From the NCBI GenBank assembly GCA_023284085.1, contig JAKVHY010000001.1, positions 248,001 through 312,000 on the forward strand: 64,000 bases of DNA, written 5' to 3'. Origin of the DNA: Shewanella benthica. Lineage in GTDB: Bacteria > Pseudomonadota > Gammaproteobacteria > Enterobacterales > Shewanellaceae. Under the pieces are notes generated by a model. That model made no database searches, was not told the origin of the DNA, and saw nothing but the letters and a program-made list of their open reading frames with translations. The translations under genes and the position numbers were made by a program. Below, one piece after another: positions 61,960 to 64,000 of this stretch (its first letter is position 1; each line of letters starts with the position of its first letter).

Positions 61960-63291
61960 CTAAGCACCTCCCTGCTTTATTTTTTTAACCGCAGAAGGCC
62001 CCTCTGCGTTTGCAGTGGTAGTTTCAGTTGCTGTGGCAGACCACTTTCCACCCCAGCCTTGGTAAAGGCTATCTAGATAATCACCCCAATACTGTCGGGA
62101 GTGGTAGGAAGGGTATGGTAAAGGGCGTATCGGTTTGGTTTGACTCCATACTATTTCAAATTGGCCATCTTCTTTTATTTTCCCTATATAAAGCGGCTTC
62201 CAGAGATGGTTGTTGATCGTACTGATGGTGACATGACCTCCTGGCGAGTCGAATGACGCTCCCTTTAGCCATTGCCTAATCGTAGACGGGTCAGTGCTAT
62301 TTGCGTCTTCAACCGCTTTTGCCCAAAGGTAAACACCAAGGTAGCCGGCTTCCATCGATGCATTGGTTGTTCGTTTGTCGCCATACTTTTCTTTAAAGCG
62401 TGCAACAAAATGAAGATTACTTTCTGTTGGCAGTGACTGAAAATAATTCCATGCGCTGTAGTGACCCACCATGATTTCCATGTCTAGATGGATGAGTTCA
62501 TCTTCGGCAATACTGAAAGACAGCACCGGAGTTTTGATGTTTTTACTCGACATCTGTGCAAAGAATGAGAGATTACTATCGCCATTTATGGTGTTAAAGA
62601 TAATGTCCGCATTGCTTTTTGTTATCGCATTGGTCATTGCATCAGTATTCTTATCACCAAGTGGCAGGTAATATTCGCCAACCAGTTCAGCCCCAAGAAC
62701 ACTAAGCTGTCGCTTTATCAGCATATTTGCTGCTCTGGGGAAAACATAGTCCGATCCAGCCAGAAACACTCTTTTACCATGAGTTTCAACACCCCATTTT
62801 ACCGCCGGTGTGATCTGTTGGTTTGGTGCAGCTCCGGTGTAAATAATATTGGGGGAGTCTTCGAGACCCTCATATTGCACAGGGTAGAATAGGAGGTGAT
62901 CAAACTTCTCAACGACAGGCTTTACCATCTTTCGGCTGGCAGAGGTCCAACAACCAAAAATAACACTTACCTTTTCTGTTTCGATCAGTGATTGCGCACC
63001 ACGAGCAAATGTCGGCCAATCTGACTTACCATCAATGGTGACCGCTTCTATCTTGCGCCCAAGCACCCCACCCCGGGCATTTATTTCATCTATTGCCATA
63101 TTGGTGGCATCAACAACAGACCGCTCGCTTATTGCCATCGTACCGGTCAAAGAGTGCAAAATCCCAACCTTGATCGTATGATTATCAGTAACATGAAAAC
63201 AGCTACTAACAAACAAACAAAAAACTAGGGTGCTCAAACCAAAAATCAAAAGCTGTAATTTATTTCCATTCAAACTTACCTGCTTTCTCAT
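61960..63291 (-). CDS. UrtA-like periplasmic binding lipoprotein, sensor partner
   Basis: A substrate-binding protein of 443 residues related to urea/short-chain amide receptors (UrtA, AmiC). The lipoprotein signal ends VSSC. Matching segments are IKVGILHSLTGTMAISERSV, DAINARGG-like DEINARGGVLGRKIE, IFGCWTSASRKMVKPVVE, LFYPVQYEGLEDSPNIIYTG and NASMEAGYLGVYLWAKAVED. No permease or ATPase genes accompany it. It is the first gene of a two-gene operon with a hybrid histidine kinase, so it is likely a ligand sensor rather than a transporter part. The ligand may be urea or an amide, by family. The C-terminus is Ala/Thr-rich. Confidence 0.93.
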   Translation of the reverse strand: MRKQVSLNGNKLQLLIFGLSTLVFCLFVSSCFHVTDNHTIKVGILHSLTGTMAISERSVVDATNMAIDEINARGGVLGRKIEAVTIDGKSDWPTFARGAQSLIETEKVSVIFGCWTSASRKMVKPVVEKFDHLLFYPVQYEGLEDSPNIIYTGAAPNQQITPAVKWGVETHGKRVFLAGSDYVFPRAANMLIKRQLSVLGAELVGEYYLPLGDKNTDAMTNAITKSNADIIFNTINGDSNLSFFAQMSSKNIKTPVLSFSIAEDELIHLDMEIMVGHYSAWNYFQSLPTESNLHFVARFKEKYGDKRTTNASMEAGYLGVYLWAKAVEDANSTDPSTIRQWLKGASFDSPGGHVTISTINNHLWKPLYIGKIKEDGQFEIVWSQTKPIRPLPYPSYHSRQYWGDYLDSLYQGWGGKWSATATETTTANAEGPSAVKKIKQGGA

Positions 63292-63531
63292 ATTCCCTTA
63301 ACCTCGAAACATTCCATTGATACAGCAACTTGGTCAGTTTACAATTCGCGACTCTCATGACAGTGAAAACTGAATAAAAGGATAGTCACTAAATTGGTTT
63401 TTAGCACGTAAAAGCGGGAGTAATTACAAGTTGCAAGTCAATTTTAAATTTAACCAGTATTCCCTCTCGCCTTTCAGATTATTGACGATACTAGATTAAT
63501 AAAGGAAGCTGCTAAGGTAAAATCGAGTGTT
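63292..63531. other. Promoter region of the sensory cassette
   Basis: 240 bp, AT-rich, between the start of the binding-protein gene and repeat copy B. It must contain the minus-strand promoter. I see no clear operator. Confidence 0.45.
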
Positions 63532-63901
63532 AAAATCGTGCCACCCATTGCTAATCAACAACATATCCAGTCGATAGTAAATTATCAATGAACATCTTTC
63601 CCATAAACCCAATTGAACAAGTTCACGGAATATTCAAAGTCAGCAATGTTGGGACAAAGGGGGTTTAAAAAGGAAAATGTTGAAATTCAAGCTGTACGAG
63701 AGGTCATCAACTCCCGTGAGGTAGGCGCGTCTAACGGTTCTACTACAGCAATGGTAGAAGGCACTTTTGTTTAAATATAAAGTTCAATACTTATTTGAGT
63801 GCTTCATGGTCTGGGCATATCAAGCTCCTACAGTAAGCAATAACTAAAGATGAGTAGGAGGGAAAAGTTTAGCCATTAACCTTGGGTGTCTCTGTTTATT
63901 G
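63532..63901. repeat. Direct repeat copy B (~370 bp) flanking the sensory cassette
   Basis: The partner of 58721-59079, same orientation. It is slightly longer through small insertions, including one after the broken gene. Confidence 0.95.
63588..63774 (+). pseudogene. Frameshifted small gene in repeat copy B
   Basis: It begins MNIFPINPIEQVHGIFKVSN, VGTKGV and stops early. The other frame continues EIQAVREVINSREVGASNGS, TTAMVEGTFV and stop. At 187 bp it is out of frame by a different amount from copy A. Confidence 0.75.
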
Positions 63902-63924
63902 TTATTGAGACTTTTCAATGAGAC

Positions 63925-63946
63925 CCCGATAATGTCACTTATCGGG
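63925..63946. repeat. Palindrome just outside repeat copy B
   Basis: CCCGATAA, a 6-nt loop, TTATCGGG. Read on the minus strand its core differs by one base from the core of the hairpin at 52244. Confidence 0.75.
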
Positions 63947-64000
63947 ATTAACAGAACAGGAATTTATGGGTTGTTATTAATCTTCCATCCAATCCATATT

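Noticed and set aside
58721..63901. The bracketed cassette as a classical composite transposon
   Set aside because: The flanking repeats contain no transposase and no terminal inverted repeats that I can see. The direct repeats are real but the mechanism is open.

Overview
The window is chromosomal DNA from a marine gammaproteobacterium, almost certainly a Shewanella. The strongest reason is the block from about 28.7 to 50.2 kb. Its gene order is gapA, DUF2989 lipoprotein, long-form GAPDH, tRNAs, aspC, ybhK, bax-like, DUF2987, ttcA, uspE, fnr/etrA, SafE-like, ccoS, ccoI, ccoH, ccoPQON, lipoprotein, HD-GYP. As far as I recall, this is the arrangement around the cbb3 oxidase locus of Shewanella. 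The proteins also read as close relatives of E. coli and Vibrio ones. No database was searched; all identifications are from reading the sequence.

Layout. 0-8 kb: a GNAT acetyltransferase, a secreted subtilase with PPC domains, an RluA-type pseudouridine synthase and a periplasmic M1 aminopeptidase. Short tandem repeats lie between them. 8-12 kb: a tyrosine recombinase with a 119-bp duplication abutting its 3' end, a repeat-rich intergenic region, an unrecognised protein with a ribbon-helix-helix-like tail, and an ABC-type binding protein. 12-22 kb: a kinase-like phosphotransferase, an SDR, a membrane protein, an M49-like lipoprotein, a GNAT, and a FAD oxidoreductase whose 3' end runs into seven 65-bp tandem repeats, convergent with a polyamine-type binding protein. 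22-28.5 kb: glycine-zipper protein, a complementary bacterioferritin pair under a probable Fur box, a LasT/YjtD methyltransferase, a periplasmic-sensing diguanylate cyclase, and a sortase with its LPKTA substrate.

28.7-50.2 kb is the conserved carbon and respiration block. Two GAPDHs (an NAD-type and a long form lacking the NAD-specifying Asp) flank a DUF2989 lipoprotein. A tRNA-Gly/Cys/Leu cluster follows, with several decayed 3'-half tRNA copies. EtrA/FNR lies beside the cbb3 oxidase operons, and two FNR boxes sit in the region between ccoN and a divergent lipoprotein gene. This links oxygen sensing to the high-affinity oxidase, while ccoI, ccoS and ccoH supply copper and assembly.

50.3-64 kb is accessory. 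It holds a Fur-box-preceded Cys-rich small protein, a second tyrosine recombinase, about 2 kb of stop-riddled DNA ending in a decayed FAD monooxygenase, an HxlR regulator with a 38-bp palindrome facing an NTF2-like gene, a LysE exporter, and another decayed gene. Next comes an AT-rich two-gene operon of unknown function (a soluble protein and a four-helix membrane protein). The last element is a two-gene sensory cassette, a UrtA-like binding lipoprotein plus a hybrid histidine kinase. It is bracketed by about 360-bp direct repeats that each carry a broken copy of the same small gene. The two-gene operon and the repeat-bracketed cassette are the best candidates for something undescribed.
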